A stretch of DNA of 64,000 bases, taken from NCBI GenBank assembly GCA_022414725.1, contig CM039462.1, positions 100,838,481 to 100,902,480 on the forward strand, written 5' to 3'. The notes beneath the pieces were generated by a model. It had not been told where the DNA came from and made no database searches. It worked only from the letters and a program-made list of their open reading frames with translations. Positions 58,301-61,300 of the stretch are shown piece after piece. Numbering within the stretch: the stretch's first letter is position 1; every line of letters starts with the position of its first letter. Source of the stretch: Microglena sp. YARC (Eukaryota; Chlorophyta; Chlorophyceae; Chlamydomonadales; Chlamydomonadaceae). The translations under genes were made by a program, and so were the position numbers.

Positions 58301-61300
58301 CAGCTTTTGTGGCAGAGCCCCCCTTATGGGGGGCGGGAGCCCCCTTTGTCACCCCATTGTCCGTTTTCGCAACCGACCTAGACCTGAGCCTGACACAACA
58401 GCAAACTGTCTCATAATAACTGGCTTCGGTCCGCTCCATTCAGTTGCCACCTGTCATTCCAATAGCCAACACTCTCCTCCAATTTCTGCCCCAATACTTG
58501 TATCCCTGTTAAGAGTTCCAGCATGAGCCTGCTAGTGCTGTGGATGCATGTTTCGTATTCCTCGTGCTTAGGATGGGCAGGTTGGTGGAGGTACATCTGG
58601 GTGTGTACGCTCGCGCGTTGGGTTGGGTTGGGGTGGGTGGGGTAAATCATGAATCCAGAATCCTTTAAAGTACAACATATATTTTAAAGTGCTACGAAAA
58701 TCGCATAATTATCTCAGCAGTATTTTTATCCAAGCCACTGTTTCTTTTTGGCGGAGCCCCCTCTTCAAGGGGGCGGAATCACCCATGTTTACCCATTTGT
58801 CCGTTTGTCCGACCGGAAAACAAAAATTGAAGCCCGACACATCAGCCAACGGTCAACTCCATCGTTGCCACCTTTCATTCCGTTGCCAACACACTCCGCC
58901 AATTTACTGCGTCGCTTGCGATGCTGCATAGGACTTGTTTGGGCTACGCATGGCAGCTTAGAGGCAGCTTCTTTCGCCCACCCTTGGGCCACACCTGAAG
59001 CTAGCTTGTGCATCTGTAGGATAGCATGACAGGCATATCGATGCAGCTGTAATCTTTGGGCTTGACTCAGTCGCTGGCTAATGGAGCTAGGTGGAAGCTT
59101 CTACACATAGCCCCACAAAGAAAAAGTGATCCCGGCATACCGCATGTAAAAAGTGATCCCGGCACACCGTATGTAAAAAGTGATCCCAGCACACCGTATG
59201 TAAAAAGTGATCCCGGCACACCGTATGTAAAAAGTGATCCCGGCACGCCGTATGTAAAAAGTGATCCCGGCCTACCGTATGTAAAAAGCATTGTACATAT
59301 AATACTTTAGGAATCCCTGTACTTAGTAAGGCTTACTCGCATGCATGCTCATCGAATATGGTTCTGACTATTCAAATATATTTTACAGCCATCCGGTGCC
59401 CCATGTACAGGCACACATTGGTTCAGGTCTTGTCAACACAAGCACTTCAGGAATCACTCATCTCTGCTAGAGCCAAGTTTGCTGCTCACAGTGTTCTGTT
59501 CTGCCAATTCAAATGAAAATTTCCATCTGTCTTCCCAAATAAAATGAATATCTACGGAATCACTCTGTTTTGTTAGGCTCACTTGCAATGCTCATCATGT
59601 TTGTCCTGCCTATTCGAATGAATGCTACTGTCCAGGGATAGCCAACTAGGCAGAAGGGACTTGCCCTTTGTCCTGCCAATTCAAATGTATGCTACTGTCC
59701 AGGGGTAGCCAATTAGGCGGAAGGGACTTGCCCTTTGTCCTGCCAATTCAAATGTATGCTACTGCCCAGGGGTAGCCAACTAGGCGGAAGGGGCTTGCCC
59801 TTCGTCCTGCCTATTCAAATGTATGCTACTGCCCAGGGGTAGCCAACTAGGCAGAAGGGACTTGCCCTTTGTCCTGCCAATTCAAATGTATGCTACTGTC
59901 CAGGGGTAGCCAACTAGGCGGAAGGGACTTGCCCTTTGTCCTGCCAATTCAAAGGTATGCTACTGCCCAGGGGTAGCCAACTAGGCGGAAGGGACTTGCC
60001 CTTTGTCCTGCCAATTCAAATGTATGCTACTGCCCAGGGGTAGCCAACTAGGCGGAAGGGGCTTGCCCTTCATCCTGCCTATTCAAATGTATGCTACTGC
60101 CCAGGGGTAGCCAACTAGGCGGGAGGGGCTTACCCAACCTCAAGCAATCATACTGTATGCATACTATCAGCAAAAGCTGGATAAACAAGCACTTGATGAT
60201 CTAGTCTCCAACAAAATGCGGTGGAGATGAAAGCTTAAGATATCAACTTTCCAAGAGCACCTACAATCTGTAACAAACAAGCACCCCCCAACAACTCGAT
60301 TGCCTCTCTTGCCTTCCTAGCCTTGAGCTAAGCGAAATGAGTGAATGCTGAACTGAGTTAAATGCTTAGCTTAGCAAAATATTTAGCTAGGCTTAACGCT
60401 CAGCTAATAAGCGACTTGGAAAACGCCAAGAGAAATAAGCTAATGAGGAATTGTGTCACGACAGAGTACCTGAAGTGTATCAAGTACTTTTAAAGAATCC
60501 AACTCTGTCCCCAGTACATGCACTGTTTCATTTTTGGGCTACGCGTAGCAGCTTCCACCCAGCTCTATTAGCCAGCGACTGAGTCAAGCCCAAAGATTAC
60601 AGCTGCATTGGAGTGCCTGTCATTCCCTCTTGTATACACACTTCCTAGCTTCAGGTTTGGCACAAGGGTGGGTGAAAGGAGCTATCTAGAAGCTGCTCTG
60701 TGTGGCTCAAAAACGAAACAGTGGGCATATGCCAAAAGCCATACTTGGATTGGTGTTGGAAATCCGTGGCTGAACCTCACTACGGCCTGGTGGAACAGCA
60801 AAACTTGAGATCATTTTTTTTTAAATAATCTAGCTTTGCCCCCAGCATACCCCAAAAGCCATGCCTGGATTGGTGTCAGACCCAAGACTGAACCTCACAG
60901 CAGCCTGGTCCAACAGTGAAATGGAGGCATTGCACAACATAAGATGCCCAAAACTCTAAAACCAAAAAGCCATACCTAGATCGGTGACGGAAAACCAAGG
61001 GTGGAACTCACTATGGCCTTGCGAAGAGTGAAGATGGAGGCATTGCACAACATAGGACACCCTAAACCCCAAACGCCTCAAGACATACCTGGATTGGTGT
61101 CAGATCCCCAAAGTCGGACCTCACTACGGCCTGGTTCAACAGTGAAGATGGAGTCATTGCACAACATAAGATGCCCTAAACCCTATAACCAAAAATCCAT
61201 ACCTGGATCAGTGTCGGAAACCCAAGGCTGGAACTCACTATGGCCTTTGCGAAGATCAAAGATAGAGGCATTGCACAGCATAGGACACTCTAAACCCTAA

